From positions 1 to 38,535 of IMG/VR virus record IMGVR_UViG_3300035034_003164: a stretch of DNA of 38,535 bases. One strand, 5' to 3'. The notes below the pieces were generated by a model, which saw only the letters and a program-made list of their open reading frames with translations, had not been told where the DNA came from and did not search any database. A program made the translations under genes and the position numbers. This document shows, in pieces, positions 25,275 to 35,288 of the stretch. Within the stretch, counting starts at the first letter, position 1. The number at the start of each line of letters is the position of its first letter. The DNA comes from a virus.

Positions 25275-25860
25275 GAAAAAACAGGGCAAGAAGCCAGTAC
25301 CTACGGTAGCGAAAGTAACCATAACGAAACATAAGGACAGTTTCGGGGAAGTATACGCTATAACCAAGGGAAAGCGTACTAGCTACTTATGGGAATACAT
25401 TAAAGCCGTTTTCTTATGATCGGACTATAAGAACGTAAGTACTTTTATTGTAGGGTACTTCCAGGGAAGTAATGGGGTTAAACCGGCCAAAACAACGCTA
25501 GAGAACAACACGAAGGGACGAACAAAGGAGAAGGAAGACCAGGAAGCCCTAACATACCAGGAAGCACTAACCCACGCCAGGAAGACAAAAGCCGTACAGC
25601 GAAGGCAAGTAATGACTAAAGCCGAAAGCGCAAGGATCAAACTAATAGGCCACCTGGTAGCAGTAGTAGAAGAAGGAACCGGGGAAGACGCTAAGAAGCC
25701 TATAAGTCACCGTACTAGTATAGAAATAGCTGAACACTTACGTAAGGAACTAGGATACGCGGACCAAATTATAGAAGACAGTACGAAACTAACGGAAGAC
25801 AGCCCTTTTATGAAGCAACTAAAGGAAGACGGTATAATAAATCCTACTTATATTGGTTAG
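25261..25860 (+). CDS. terminase small subunit candidate
   Basis: A 199-residue protein with TGA at 25417, directly upstream of the large terminase. The first 20 residues are Lys-rich (MPGSKKKQGKKP), the middle holds LWEYIKAVFL-G-SDYKNVSTFIVGYFQGSNG, and a long charged helix with EKEDQEALTYQEALTHARKTKAVQRRQVM follows. The C-terminal part, HRTSIEIAEHLRKELGYADQII, is helical. Small terminase subunits recognise phage DNA and regulate cutting. The call is based on position and a DNA-binding-type sequence; I do not recognise a named TerS family. Confidence 0.55.
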
Positions 25861-25917
25861 CCTTCCCCGTGGAAAAAGGCTTAGAATAGCGCTTTACTTT
25901 ATAATCTACCCCGGTGT

Positions 25918-27426
25918 ATGTCACTAGTAGCCAACAAGAAGAACACGACAACACTAAGGACGGGATCCTACGACCTGGTACTATTTACGCCCCAGGCTAT
26001 GAAAAGGGCGGAAGAAGTCGGGCTAGATACATTGGATAGGGCTAGTCTACATACATACATAAGAACAAAGGCGAAGGACGATAAACAATATTTTATGGAT
26101 AGGTTCCTAAAGCATTGGAAAATTCACGACGGAATATTATACGAAACGCCACCTATCCACCTGGAAATAGATAAGCGGTACGAAGCTAACGAAGACTTAG
26201 TAGTATTATTCCCCAGGGGACACGGTAAGACGACCAGGACATTAGTAAACATTTTACACGAACTTATATACTTCCCTAGAACGGACATACTCTACATTAG
26301 TTCGGCGGGGTTAGGTGCTATAAGTATTGGTAAAATAAGGATCGAACTAGAATTAAACCCTATGATTAAAGAAGTTTACGGGACCCTATCACCTAGGGAC
26401 GAAGACAGTAGGGAAATTCGTAGCGCGAAACTAAAGGTATGGAAACAATCCTATCTAGAACTATTGAACGGGTCGAGCCTAGAAACATTATCTAAAGGAT
26501 CTAGTATACGTGGACGTAGAAAGCATAGGGTAGTAGTAGACGATCCCCAGGAAAATAAGGACGTAAAGACGAAAAGAATAGTAGACGAATTCGAAGACTT
26601 TATACTTACTTCGGTATATGGGACTATGTTACCTGGGCGCGGATCTATGGTAGTGCTAGGAACTATGGTAGGGAAAAGGTGTTTAGTGAAGTCACTAAGG
26701 GACGAACACGAACGAACTACTATAGAATACAAAGCAATAGAAAAAGGGAAAGCGGTACGGCCGGCACTATGGAGCCTGGAAGCCCTGGAGAAAAGAAGGA
26801 AGAAACTAGGTACCCCGAGATTTAACCAGGAATACCTACATATTCCACTAAGTAGCGAAGACGCGCTAGTAGAATTAAAGCGGATCGTAAAGAAGCCTAT
26901 AAAAGAATTCCCTAAGAAATACCTACGCCGTCTTATGGTATTGGATCCGGCCCAAAAGGAGAAAAGGAAAAACGATTATAGCGGGTTCGTCCACCTGGGT
27001 ATAACAGACGGGGGGAAGGACGAAGACGGAAACCAAATACTAAAGAAGTGGGTACTATCCAGTCTAAAGGTGAAGCTAAAGGCCTTTAAGCTAAAACAAT
27101 TTACGAAGGGACTATACAAACGTTGGAAGGAACCGGACTACATAGTAAAAGAAGACAATATAGAAACGTTACTTACCCAGGAACTAGTAAACGACGGGTA
27201 CCCGGTGGTATGAGTAATAGCGACGAATAGTAAGCGGGAACGTCTACTAGAAGCGTCCCCGGATATAGAAGAAGGACTAGTAATATTTAAGGAAGAAGGA
27301 GACGAAGAACTTATACAACAGATTACCGAGTTTCCGGAAGTGGACCACGACGATATAATGGACGCCCTAGTATGGGGGATCCTACAAGCGGGGACAGTTA
27401 CAAACGATAGTATATACGTTATTTAA
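25918..27426 (+). CDS. terminase large subunit
   Basis: A 502-residue packaging motor. The ATPase part has Walker A PRGHGKTT at 99-106, and Walker B VVVDDPQE at 205-212. The nuclease part has Asp343 in RLMVLDPAQ, Glu412/Asp413 in YIVKEDN, and the last acidic motif DHDDIMDALVWGIL near 475-490. TGA at 27211 (residue 432) falls in YPVV-G-VIATNSKRERL, where glycine is usual before the 'K--R' segment; ending there would remove the last nuclease motif. This is direct evidence that TGA is sense. It cuts and translocates DNA into the prohead built by the genes that follow. Confidence 0.93.
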
Positions 27427-27445
27427 TTACTTACCCTTTACGCCT

Positions 27446-27961
27446 ATGGAAAAGATCCTACAACTAATTAAAGCGGAAGAAAAAGAAAACGGCTTAGAGT
27501 ACTTAGCCAACCGCGTAGGCGTTAGTTATAGTTTCTTGTATTCCCTGGTAAATAGTAAATACAACAAGGTAAACAAGAACAAGCTAGAAAAGCTATACGA
27601 CCATTACCACCTAGATAAGGATAGTTTCTTTATTGACAATCTAAGGAAGTGGTATAAGCCGAATAATAGTATACTAGGAAATATATTTATGGTTCGTAGG
27701 ATCCAAAAGGGCCGGACAGTATGAGACGTAGCCAGGATAATAAAGGGGGACATTAGAAGTATAAACAGGATCGAAAAGGGTAATAGTCTTCCAAGCTATA
27801 GGGGGCGGTATATTGTTTCCCTTATGAAGTTGTACGAACTTACGGAAGACGAAGTTACTAAGATCCAACGACTTATAGTAAATATGAACGACGCGCTACA
27901 GATCCTTCGTAAGTATGATCTAGAAGGTTTCACTTTAGAAGCTATGGGGTATTCTAAATAA
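27446..27961 (+). CDS. protein with two helix-turn-helix segments, candidate regulator
   Basis: A 171-residue protein with TGA at 27722. Two HTH-like segments are visible: GLEYLANRVGVSYSFLYSLVNSKYNKVNKNKLEKL at about 16-50, and IQKGRTV-G-DVARIIKGDIRSINRIEKGNSLPSY at about 86-120, the latter close to the XRE pattern. It lies between the terminase and the first late-promoter element of the head genes (3 bp after its stop). It is therefore a reasonable candidate for the factor acting on the late elements; that link is inference. Confidence 0.75.
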
Positions 27962-27963
27962 TA

Positions 27964-28008
27964 ATGACATTGTAAAAAAAACACGGGGGCGTAAAAGAAG
28001 GCTATATT
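27964..28008 (+). promoter_or_regulatory. candidate late promoter copy 2
   Basis: ATGACATTGTAAAAAAAA at 27964 begins 2 bp after a stop codon; TATATT is at 28003-28008, 39 bp after the element start; the ATG of the next gene is 69 bp from the element start. Confidence 0.7.
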
Positions 28009-28032
28009 ATTTATTTCATTCCATATTTAATA

Positions 28033-28317
28033 ATGAAAATCCAATTAGCAGTAGACGCAAACGGTAACCCTATCCCGGCGCTATGAGTGCAAAACGTACA
28101 AGACGTAGCGGATACCGCTAGTAGTACAGCGCTAAATAGCGAAATAGTAAGAGTAGTAGCCCAGGACGCTAATATTACGGTAGAGTTCGGCGAAGCGCCT
28201 ACAGGTGCGGGGGATCTTATCTATATGCCACAAGGGGACGTAGAATACTTTAAGATCACGCCAGGACATTTACTACGTAGTGTTGGTGGAATTGCGCAAG
28301 TCGGGGAATGTTACTAA
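28033..28317 (+). CDS. small virion protein (decoration or neck type)
   Basis: A 94-residue protein with TGA at 28084. The pattern TASSTALNSEIVRVVAQDANITVEFGEAPT...GDLIYMPQGDVEYFKITPGHLLRSVGG resembles small beta-barrel virion proteins found in head gene clusters. It is the first gene behind a late element, ahead of the portal. A precise function (decoration, head fibre base) cannot be told. Confidence 0.6.
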
Positions 28318-28363
28318 GTTAAGTAGACTTAAATAAGTTTTTAGTAAGTTAAGTTTTTCGCCA

Positions 28364-29059
28364 ATGGGTTTACTAACAGGACCAGGGAAAGTATTTAGTA
28401 ATTCCGTCCATAGGGCCGGAAGTATTGCTAGTAGTGGTTACGACTTCGAACTAGGACAGGCTGAACTAAAGGACCACTACGATAATGCTACCTTCCCCGC
28501 GGAAGTTACCGCTATATATGGATCACTTCGAACGTTAGATTACGACGCCGTAGCGGATCTATATTACCTGGTAAATACTGGAAGCGCGAACAACATAGCA
28601 AAAATTACACCTTCCGGAATAGATCCACTAACTATAGCTAGTTATGCAGTCTTCCAATTCTATATGGTAAACGCTATTTCTAGTATCGGTGGTGGAACGC
28701 AACACTACAGTAATTACGCCGGTGCCTTCACTACTACGCAATCCGGGAACGGGGAACGAAGAAGACGGCTAAGGTTAGATAGTAGAAGTCCTAATTTTCT
28801 AGACCAGGGGGACAGCGCGGATATATTGCCTACCTTCCTGGTAGATACATTATACGAGGTTCGTTTTCACGGGATAAACAACGTACAACAGGTAGCCGAC
28901 TTTAGAAATATAGGGGGTGACTGGAACGGTTCGTATATATTCACTTCACCGGACGGGGCTTATAATGGAACACCTAAAGCGTTCTTCCTAGCTTCGGGTA
29001 AAGGTGGTGGAACAACTGGTAACGTAAGAGTAACAAGCATAGGAATAAATCTAGCATAG
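28364..29059 (+). CDS. unknown virion-type beta protein (LamG/jelly-roll-like)
   Basis: A 231-residue protein without TGA. It is Gly/Ser/Asn-rich and beta-rich; the C-terminal part DTLYEVRFHGINNVQQVADFRNIGGDWNGSYIFTSPDGAYNGTPKAFFLASGKGGG looks like a carbohydrate-binding-type sandwich. It lies between a small virion gene and the portal, an unusual place for a tail fibre, so a head-surface protein is possible. The 46 bp before it hold two copies of AAGTTAAGT. Confidence 0.6.
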   Translation: MGLLTGPGKVFSNSVHRAGSIASSGYDFELGQAELKDHYDNATFPAEVTAIYGSLRTLDYDAVADLYYLVNTGSANNIAKITPSGIDPLTIASYAVFQFYMVNAISSIGGGTQHYSNYAGAFTTTQSGNGERRRRLRLDSRSPNFLDQGDSADILPTFLVDTLYEVRFHGINNVQQVADFRNIGGDWNGSYIFTSPDGAYNGTPKAFFLASGKGGGTTGNVRVTSIGINLA

Positions 29060-29083
29060 TTTTATAATGTATTATCTATTCGA

Positions 29084-30385
29084 ATGGATCTAGAAGGAAC
29101 TGGAATAGTCCTAGTCGGGGACGCTATGAACAAGACGGCGAACGATAACCACCCACTAAGTAAGCAAAAAAGCCACGACGACCTAAAGCTAACTACGGGG
29201 ACGCAACCGCACCCTATTAGATTTTCTTTACTAGTCCAAGCCTTCGAAGCTAACTTTATAGTAGGTGGAGCGTTGGAAAAAGTAGCGACCGCTTGCGCTA
29301 GTAGTTTCGTAGCCTGGAAGGATCCGGACGATATGGACGAAAAGGAAAAAGAACTACGAAGACTACTAACGGATCTAGGTATAGATAACGAATACTACTT
29401 TTTATCTTTACTGGTGACTGGTAACGCGTTCGCTGAAATAATGCTAGATCTAGGGGGGCGTCCATATATAGCGCCTTTTCTTATACACGAAATGTATGTA
29501 AAACTAGCTAGAGTAACGGCGGAAGAAGCGGAACAAACGGAAGAAGGAACCGTAGGGGGATTAGTTCTAAGCTACGTACAGTCCGTAGGTGGTAAGGAGT
29601 ATCCATTTACCCAGGCGGAAGTAATACAACGGAAAACCGTAAGCCTATCGAATAGGTATTATGGTATAAGTAAATTCGCTAAGGCTTCGAAACAAATACA
29701 GTTACTGGAACAAATAGACAACTACTACGTAAACTTATTCGATAAGGGGCTAATAAGTCCTAGTCTATTGATCGACAAAAGTAAAACGCTAACGGATAAG
29801 CAAAAGGAAGCAATAAAGAACATTATAAACGATAGCCTAAGAGGTCTAGAAAATAGTTACAAGACGGCAATTATTCCGGCTGAACTAGTGAAACTGGACC
29901 TAACGAAGGACGAAGACACTAAAGCATTTTTAGAGTACAGGGACAAACTAATAAGAAATATAGCCCTAGCGCTGAACGTACCATACGATCTACTAGACGC
30001 AATTAGTAGTAACCGTTCTTCTAGTGAAGTAGCATTAGAACAACTTAGTAGGGACGTCGTACTACCGCTACAGGTTAGATATGTAAGCATACTAAAAAGG
30101 GCGCTTCGTGAATACTTCGGGGATCTAGTAGACGGGATCCAATTAAAGGCACCGGATACGAAGAACCAACTAGAAGAAATGAAGGTACACACGGGATACA
30201 TAAAAGCCGGGGTACTGGAAGCGAACGAAGTAAGGACGGAACTAGGGAAGGAAGAACACGAAGAAGGTTACGGACTAAACGTAGACAATACGAAGGATCC
30301 GGCACTAGAAGAAATAGAAAAGACATTAGAAAAGACATTATATACGAAGGAAATTTTACATAAGATCCATTCTAGGAATGTGTAA
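29084..30385 (+). CDS. portal protein (HK97-type)
   Basis: A 433-residue protein without TGA. Typical portal features: N-terminal LLVQAFEANFIVGGALEKVATACASSFVAWK, SLLVTGNAFAEIMLDLGGRPYIAPFLI near 105-135, RYYGISKFAKASKQIQLLEQIDNYYVNLFDKG near 205-235, and the helix LDAISSNRSSSEVALEQLSRDVVLPLQVRYVSILKRALREYFG near 300-345. It forms the dodecameric ring through which terminase pumps DNA. Its end overlaps the next gene by 8 bp. Confidence 0.93.
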   Translation: MDLEGTGIVLVGDAMNKTANDNHPLSKQKSHDDLKLTTGTQPHPIRFSLLVQAFEANFIVGGALEKVATACASSFVAWKDPDDMDEKEKELRRLLTDLGIDNEYYFLSLLVTGNAFAEIMLDLGGRPYIAPFLIHEMYVKLARVTAEEAEQTEEGTVGGLVLSYVQSVGGKEYPFTQAEVIQRKTVSLSNRYYGISKFAKASKQIQLLEQIDNYYVNLFDKGLISPSLLIDKSKTLTDKQKEAIKNIINDSLRGLENSYKTAIIPAELVKLDLTKDEDTKAFLEYRDKLIRNIALALNVPYDLLDAISSNRSSSEVALEQLSRDVVLPLQVRYVSILKRALREYFGDLVDGIQLKAPDTKNQLEEMKVHTGYIKAGVLEANEVRTELGKEEHEEGYGLNVDNTKDPALEEIEKTLEKTLYTKEILHKIHSRNV

Positions 30386-31235
30386 GGCTTGTAACAAATA
30401 TACCATTATAAAGAATGCTAAGGACGGTGTAGGATACTTAGGTAACCCCGTCCTACTTCCGTTATACGACGAATTGGAACTACTTATGGTAAAATTGTTC
30501 GGGTACCAACTAAAGGACGCGCTAGAGAACATAGAAGGACTACTACTACTGGAAAAGGAAATACCTATACAGGTCGAAGACGATATAACTATAGCAGTCG
30601 AAGGGATCCTACAGAAAGTATACGTAGCCGGACAGGATCTAATATTAGCTAGTATATTGGCGGAACTAGGCGACCTATCTATAGACCTGGAAGGATCCAT
30701 AAGCATAGTAGACGACATAGCGCTAGAGTACGCGGAATATAGGGCCGGGGAATTGATCCGCGGGGTAACCCAAACCACCCAGGAACAAGTAGCCAAATTA
30801 GTAACTAAGGCTATGAAGGACGGACGAAGTAAGAAGTATCTAGCGGAACAAATATATACTAAATTCGACCAATACAACACGGTAAGAAGCGCGCTTATAG
30901 CCCACCAGGAAATAGCCCTAGCACACGGTAATAGTAGTTATACCCAGTTCCAGGACTTAGTAGGAAGGTTCGGCCAGGAAGGATATAAACGTAACCAAAC
31001 GCAAAACGACGCGAAGGTTAGACCGGAACACTACGACGCGCAATTAGAAGGGTGGATACTATCTAGTAAAGAGTTCCAAAGCACGGGGACACTACACGAA
31101 CCGCACGGCTTTAATTGCCGTTGTAAAGTGACCTATAGAGTATTTAAGCCTAGCGAAAATACCTATACGCTACTTCCTTATAATTCTATACAACAGTTCC
31201 AGGACGCGGGGAACGTAGTAGCACCACTATTTTAA
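30378..31235 (+). CDS. head morphogenesis protein (MuF-like)
   Basis: A 285-residue protein. N-terminal CKAC may be a metal site. The C-terminal 110 residues have the MuF/SPP1 gp7 pattern: RSALIAHQEIALAHGNSSYTQFQ, GYKRNQTQNDAKVRPEHYDAQLEGWILSSKEFQ, and EPHGFNCRCKVTYRVF with the Cys pair. Such proteins are minor head components that travel with the portal and assist DNA ejection or assembly. It overlaps the portal gene by 8 bp. Confidence 0.87.
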   Translation: MCKACNKYTIIKNAKDGVGYLGNPVLLPLYDELELLMVKLFGYQLKDALENIEGLLLLEKEIPIQVEDDITIAVEGILQKVYVAGQDLILASILAELGDLSIDLEGSISIVDDIALEYAEYRAGELIRGVTQTTQEQVAKLVTKAMKDGRSKKYLAEQIYTKFDQYNTVRSALIAHQEIALAHGNSSYTQFQDLVGRFGQEGYKRNQTQNDAKVRPEHYDAQLEGWILSSKEFQSTGTLHEPHGFNCRCKVTYRVFKPSENTYTLLPYNSIQQFQDAGNVVAPLF

Positions 31236-31252
31236 TACTTACCATTATTCCT

Positions 31253-31885
31253 ATGAGTAAAAACATTTACGACGTGACAGTAAACAAGTTGGCCCTAGTA
31301 TCGAAGGACGAAATACCGGCGGTACCAAAGGCGGGTAACCAGTACGCAATATTTAAGGTTAAAAAGAAACAGACCCGGAAGGTGAAGTTACTAAAGACCA
31401 TAGAAAAGCTACAGGGTAAAACACCTATAGAAAAAAAAAGCCTACAATACGTAATTAAAAAACTGGAAGACTGAACCCTACTAAACATAGATACGGGGGA
31501 AGTAATGAAGGCACCGACCAGGATAGCGAAGACTAGCGACGTCCATAATACGGTAACCTACGTAGTGTTGGAACCGGACGTAGAAGACTATAACGGTGAT
31601 ACGATTAGTCCTAACGAAATTATAAAGACGGCCCACGAATTTATAACGAACCTAGCGAAGAAGACTATAAACGTGGATCACGTACCAGGATCGGAACTAG
31701 ATAACGAAGACGCCTACGTAGTGGAAAGCTACGTACTACCTACAGACTTACCAGTAGGGGACGATATTATTAAAATAGGTTCGCGAATGGTAGGAATTAA
31801 ATTTAGCCAGGACATTTATAAAAAGGTCTTAGACGGCGAAATAGTGGGGGTAAGTATGGAAGGTGTAGGACGATCGGACGAATAA
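31253..31885 (+). CDS. head maturation protease (XkdF-like)
   Basis: A 210-residue protein with TGA at 31472. The N-terminal VTVNKLALVSKDEIPAVPKAGNQYAIFKVKKK and the domain VHNTVTYVVLEPDVEDYNGDTISPNEIIKTAHEFITNLAKKTINVDHVPGS...VVESYVLPTDL...IKIGSRMVGIKFSQDIYKKVLDGEIVGVSMEGVG match the XkdF-type prohead protease pattern. It lies between MuF and scaffold/capsid genes, the usual order. Catalytic residues of this family are not firmly known to me; His at HVPGS and Ser at SMEG are candidates. Confidence 0.82.
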
Positions 31886-31903
31886 GGGCCACTAGGGGAA
31901 AAA

Positions 31904-31948
31904 ATGACGTTGTAAAAAAAAGTCTACAAGTTAGTAATACATTATATT
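31904..31948 (+). promoter_or_regulatory. candidate late promoter copy 3
   Basis: ATGACGTTGTAAAAAAAA, the only copy with ACG in place of ACA, 18 bp after the protease stop. TATATT at 31943-31948 is again 39 bp from the element start and the scaffold ATG 69 bp. Confidence 0.7.
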
Positions 31949-31972
31949 TATTTATTATTTAATTCATTCCGA

Positions 31973-32536
31973 ATGAAATTTAAGGAACTATTAAAAACGT
32001 TTATGGAAGGAACTAAAGGGGGTTTTCTTAGTATAGCTAAAGCGCTAAGCGACGAAACCGACCCGGCTAAGGCAGTCGAAGAAGCTAGTAAAGTTCTAAC
32101 TAAGACCGTAGAGGACTTAGACGAACAACTAGAAAACCTAGACAAGGTAGAAGAAGACGAAGTACCTGGAGAAGGTGAAGGGGAAGAAAAACCTACACCG
32201 GAAGAAGGAGCGGAAGAAGGCGAAGAAGGTGGAGAAGAAGGCGAAGGCGACGGGGAAGGTGAACCGGAAGAAATAGAAAAGAAGGTAAACGCCCTGGTAG
32301 AAAAAGCTATTACTAAGTATGCGGATATGTACGTTAGCGCGGACAGTCTAGGCGAACTTATGAAGGATCTAAAGACTTTCTTAGGTGGTGAAATTACTAA
32401 AGTAACGGAAGCGGTAAGCGCAAACGCTACAGCTATCCAAAAAGTATCTAAAGCCCACACTTCTAAACAAGTCCACAAGACTAGCGAAGAAGCAGAAGAA
32501 GGAAAAGAAGGAACTTTCGGAAGGATCTTAGGTTAG
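31973..32536 (+). CDS. acidic scaffolding protein
   Basis: A 187-residue protein directly ahead of the capsid gene. It has a helical N-terminus (FKELLKTFMEGTKGGFLSIAKALSD), a coiled coil at 35-58, a Glu/Gly-rich stretch at about 62-100 and a C-terminal helical part. Length, acidity and position are typical of phage scaffolds that guide capsid assembly and are removed by the head protease. It has no TGA. Confidence 0.78.
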   Translation: MKFKELLKTFMEGTKGGFLSIAKALSDETDPAKAVEEASKVLTKTVEDLDEQLENLDKVEEDEVPGEGEGEEKPTPEEGAEEGEEGGEEGEGDGEGEPEEIEKKVNALVEKAITKYADMYVSADSLGELMKDLKTFLGGEITKVTEAVSANATAIQKVSKAHTSKQVHKTSEEAEEGKEGTFGRILG

Positions 32537-32582
32537 TCCTTATTAGTATTATCTTTTTTTATAATTTATACTTATTAGCAAA

Positions 32583-33797
32583 ATGAAAAAACAACAGGAA
32601 ATTCTATCAAAAGTATTTGACGCTTCGGCGCTTAACTCTAAGTTCGTACACTTGAACGAAGAACAAGCTAGCGCGTTCGTAGACTTTATCGTAAACGAAA
32701 GTAAGTTACTAGGTAAGGCTAGAGTCTTGAAAATGAAAAAGCCTAATATGCCTATCCCTAGACTTATTAGTACTGGTAAGTTTATGAAGCCTGGTAAGAC
32801 TGGAGTAAAACAGGATAGTAGTACTTATGATAAGTTCGCTACTACACAAAGGGACCTATCTACAAAGATCGTTAAAGGAGCGTTCGAAATGACGGACGAA
32901 GAACTAACGGACAATATAGAAGGGCAAACTATCACGGATCATATTATCGGTATCGTTACTAGAAAACTAGGAAACGAACTAGAAGAAGTAGGTATTTACG
33001 GACGTACTAGACATAGTTCTAGTGAAGATCCACTAAGCGCGTTAGATATGTTTAACGGTCTTAAATACTACGCTAATAGTGAAGGTAACGTAGTAGACGC
33101 CGACGATAGCGGACTATTTAGCGACAGATATATAGCACGTAACAAGTTTACGAAAATGCTTAAATCACTAGCTACTAAATATCGTCCATTTACCGAGTTC
33201 CTAAGTGGAGCGGATACGATCATAGATTACCAAGAACTATACGACACTACAGCAGACCAAACGGTTAGAACACAACTAAAGAACCAAGTACTAGGTAGAG
33301 CGCTAAACGAAGTACCACTTATTAGTAACGCTGAACCAGTACCAACGGCAACAGCTACAGACGTAGACGGGGCAATTAGTGCAGGGGATACAACTATTAC
33401 GGTAACAAGTGCTACGGGAATTATCGTAGGTGACTATATAGCTATTGGACTATGAACTACGGCGGAAATGATCTTTAAGGTAAAGACTGTATCTACAAAC
33501 GACTTTACTTTTGAAGCGGACTTTAACGCGGAATGGGGGGCTACAGTTCCTTACGACGTAGCGGACGGGGTAACAGTTACTAAGGTAACGGTAGACGGAT
33601 CGGACGCCTTCCTTATGGATCCACGTAACTTAGTTATGGGTATCCAAACTAACACGGAAAGCGGTGGACCGGCTATTACTTTCGAAATTGAAAGAGTACC
33701 AAACGTAGGATATATTCGACATTGGAAAGCAAGAATTGACTTTAACGTAGAAAATCCGGAAGCTATCGTAACATTGAAAAATTCATTAGTTAGATAG
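32583..33797 (+). CDS. major capsid protein (HK97 fold) with inserted beta domain
   Basis: A 404-residue protein with TGA at residue 291. N-terminal and central parts follow HK97-type capsids (VNESKLLGKARVLKMKKPNMPIPRL, then TTQRDLSTKIVKGAFEMTDEEL, and ELEEVGIYGRT). Residues about 258-340 form an inserted beta domain, ISAGDTTITVTSATGIIVGDYIAIGL-G-TTAEMIFKV, a pattern seen in virion proteins where the residue at TGA is glycine. The protein returns to the fold with DAFLMDPRNLVMGIQTNTES and ends VENPEAIVTLKNSL. Its leader has TTTTTTATAATTTATACTTATTAGC before ATG. Confidence 0.9.
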
Positions 33798-33813
33798 TAT
33801 TACCTACTATAGC

Positions 33814-33842
33814 CCCTACCCTGGGGCTTCTGCATTCTCTTT
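33814..33842 (+). terminator. weak hairpin after the capsid gene
   Basis: AGCCCC and GGGGCT form a 6-bp stem with a 6-nt loop; a T-rich tract follows after a delay. It may be a partial terminator or a stabilising structure for the abundant capsid message. Confidence 0.5.
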
Positions 33843-33863
33843 TATTATTCACCTTATGGGACA

Positions 33864-34238
33864 ATGGGAAACAAGAAACTAATTAAAGTAATTAACAACA
33901 AGAAAAGACTTTATAACGGTATCGGTTACCAACAGGTAGCGGAAGTATCGGAAGACAACTTACAAGGTTACTTATCTAGCGGGTTTAGTCTTTATAAAGT
34001 GAAGAAGGCGAAAGCTACAGCACCTAAAGCCGACGACGGTAAAGGTGGTAAAGCGGATCCAGTAAAACTAGAAGACGCCGACCGTGAAGCTAGAGTAGAA
34101 TTCTTAAAGACTAGCGGGGTGAACGCCCAGGCTAACTGGAAGGACAAAACTATACTAACTAAGTCGGACGAACTAGGTTACGAAGCGGGGGACGAATTCG
34201 ACCCGGCGGAAGACGAAGAAGAAGAAGGGGAAGAATAG
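33864..34238 (+). CDS. small acidic protein after the capsid gene
   Basis: A 124-residue protein. It begins with a short beta segment (KKLIKVINNKKRLYNGIGYQQVAEV), then a Lys/Ala/Gly linker and a helical segment ADREARVEFLKTSGVNAQANWKDKTILTKSDELG reminiscent of SAP/HeH-like helices, and ends with a run of acidic residues. Proteins of this type often lie between capsid and head-tail connector genes, but their function is unclear. Confidence 0.7.
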   Translation: MGNKKLIKVINNKKRLYNGIGYQQVAEVSEDNLQGYLSSGFSLYKVKKAKATAPKADDGKGGKADPVKLEDADREARVEFLKTSGVNAQANWKDKTILTKSDELGYEAGDEFDPAEDEEEEGEE

Positions 34239-34252
34239 TACCCACTAATTAT

Positions 34253-34302
34253 ATGACATTGTAAAAAAAGACTAGCGGGGTAGAACCTGGTTAGTCTTTT
34301 TT
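34253..34302 (+). promoter_or_regulatory. candidate late promoter copy 4 overlapping a terminator hairpin
   Basis: ATGACATTGTAAAAAAA at 34253. AAAAAAGACTAGC (34264-34276) can pair with GGTTAGTCTTTTTT, a 13-bp stem with a T run, so the element overlaps an intrinsic terminator. A -10-like TAGTCT is at 34292. The connector ATG is 69 bp from the element start. Confidence 0.65.
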
Positions 34303-34321
34303 ATTTAGTGAAATTACCGGA

Positions 34322-34930
34322 ATGCTAAAGTATACAAGTCTAGCCACCCTAAAAACTTTCCTATGAGTATTAGACGGTAGCCAGGATACGGAATTACAAG
34401 AACTTATAGACCGTGGTACTGAACTACTGGACCTAGAACTAGGAGAAAATCTAGGGACAGCTACGAAGACTAGGCGTATAGACGGCCAGGGGTCTAAAAG
34501 GATCCACTTAGAACGTATCCCAAATAGCGTAGCTAGTATATTTTTGACTAGTAACGAATGATATAGCCGAACTAGTGTAGTATTGGACGACGACACCGTA
34601 GACGGATACGCGGTATATGCTACTACAGTATTACCACGCTGAACCAGGAACGTAAAAATAACTTACGAAACTGGATACGCTACGGTACCCGTGGATCTAG
34701 AAGACTTCTTTTTACATTATCTAAAGACCCTACAGCAAGTAAGGACGGATATAGTAAGCGGGAAGGATCCATTTACGAAAATAAGGACGAAGAAACTAGA
34801 AGGACTAAGCGTTACGTACTTTTCCCCTGGGGAACTATCTACCCAGTATGGAAACGACGACCCTTTTAGTGTTCACTATGAAGCAATCGTACAAAAATAT
34901 AAAGTATTTAATATTCACCTTACTAGATAA
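34322..34930 (+). CDS. head-tail connector protein (gp6-like)
   Basis: A 202-residue protein with three TGAs. The start reads YTSLATLKTFL-G-VLDGSQDTELQELIDRGTELLDLELG, the pattern of gp6-type connectors (L--yLgi--d--l--li--A). Further on, VLPR-G-TRNVKITYETGYATVP has glycine at TGA where family members have it. The ring bridges portal and tail. Without readthrough only the last 79 residues would be seen. The stop overlaps the next start (TAATG). Confidence 0.8.
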
Positions 34931-35286
34931 TGACAGTATACGCGGAATTTTCGGACTTCCTAAAGTCCCTGGATCATATACCAACGACTAACGGGACCAA
35001 CGCGTTAGGAGAACTTACAATAGTTCCAGGAAGTACGGTAGCAATTTCGGCAATATTGGCCAAGCCTTCTAGTACGCAACTTAGATCGATCGAGAAAATG
35101 AACATAAGTATAGCCTACAGTAAAATAGATATGCTTTTACTGTACGATAGGGCCTATTCTATCACGGCGGAAGACACCATAGCGGACGGAAACGATCAAT
35201 ATAGAGTAATACACGTCTACGACGTTTTGGATCCACACACGGGCGCAACGGATCATAGGAAAGCTATTTTAACTTTAATAACTTAG
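34930..35286 (+). CDS. head-closure / stopper protein candidate
   Basis: A 118-residue beta-rich protein (STVAISAILAKPSSTQLRSIEKMNISIAYSKIDMLLLYDRAYSITAEDTIADGNDQYRVIHVYDVLDPHTG). Position between the gp6-like connector and a gp10-like protein, and the 'GDQYRVI' type strand, fit head-closure proteins (SPP1 gp16/HK97-type stopper). It is translationally coupled to the previous gene. Confidence 0.65.
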   Translation: MTVYAEFSDFLKSLDHIPTTNGTNALGELTIVPGSTVAISAILAKPSSTQLRSIEKMNISIAYSKIDMLLLYDRAYSITAEDTIADGNDQYRVIHVYDVLDPHTGATDHRKAILTLIT

Positions 35287-35288
35287 GA

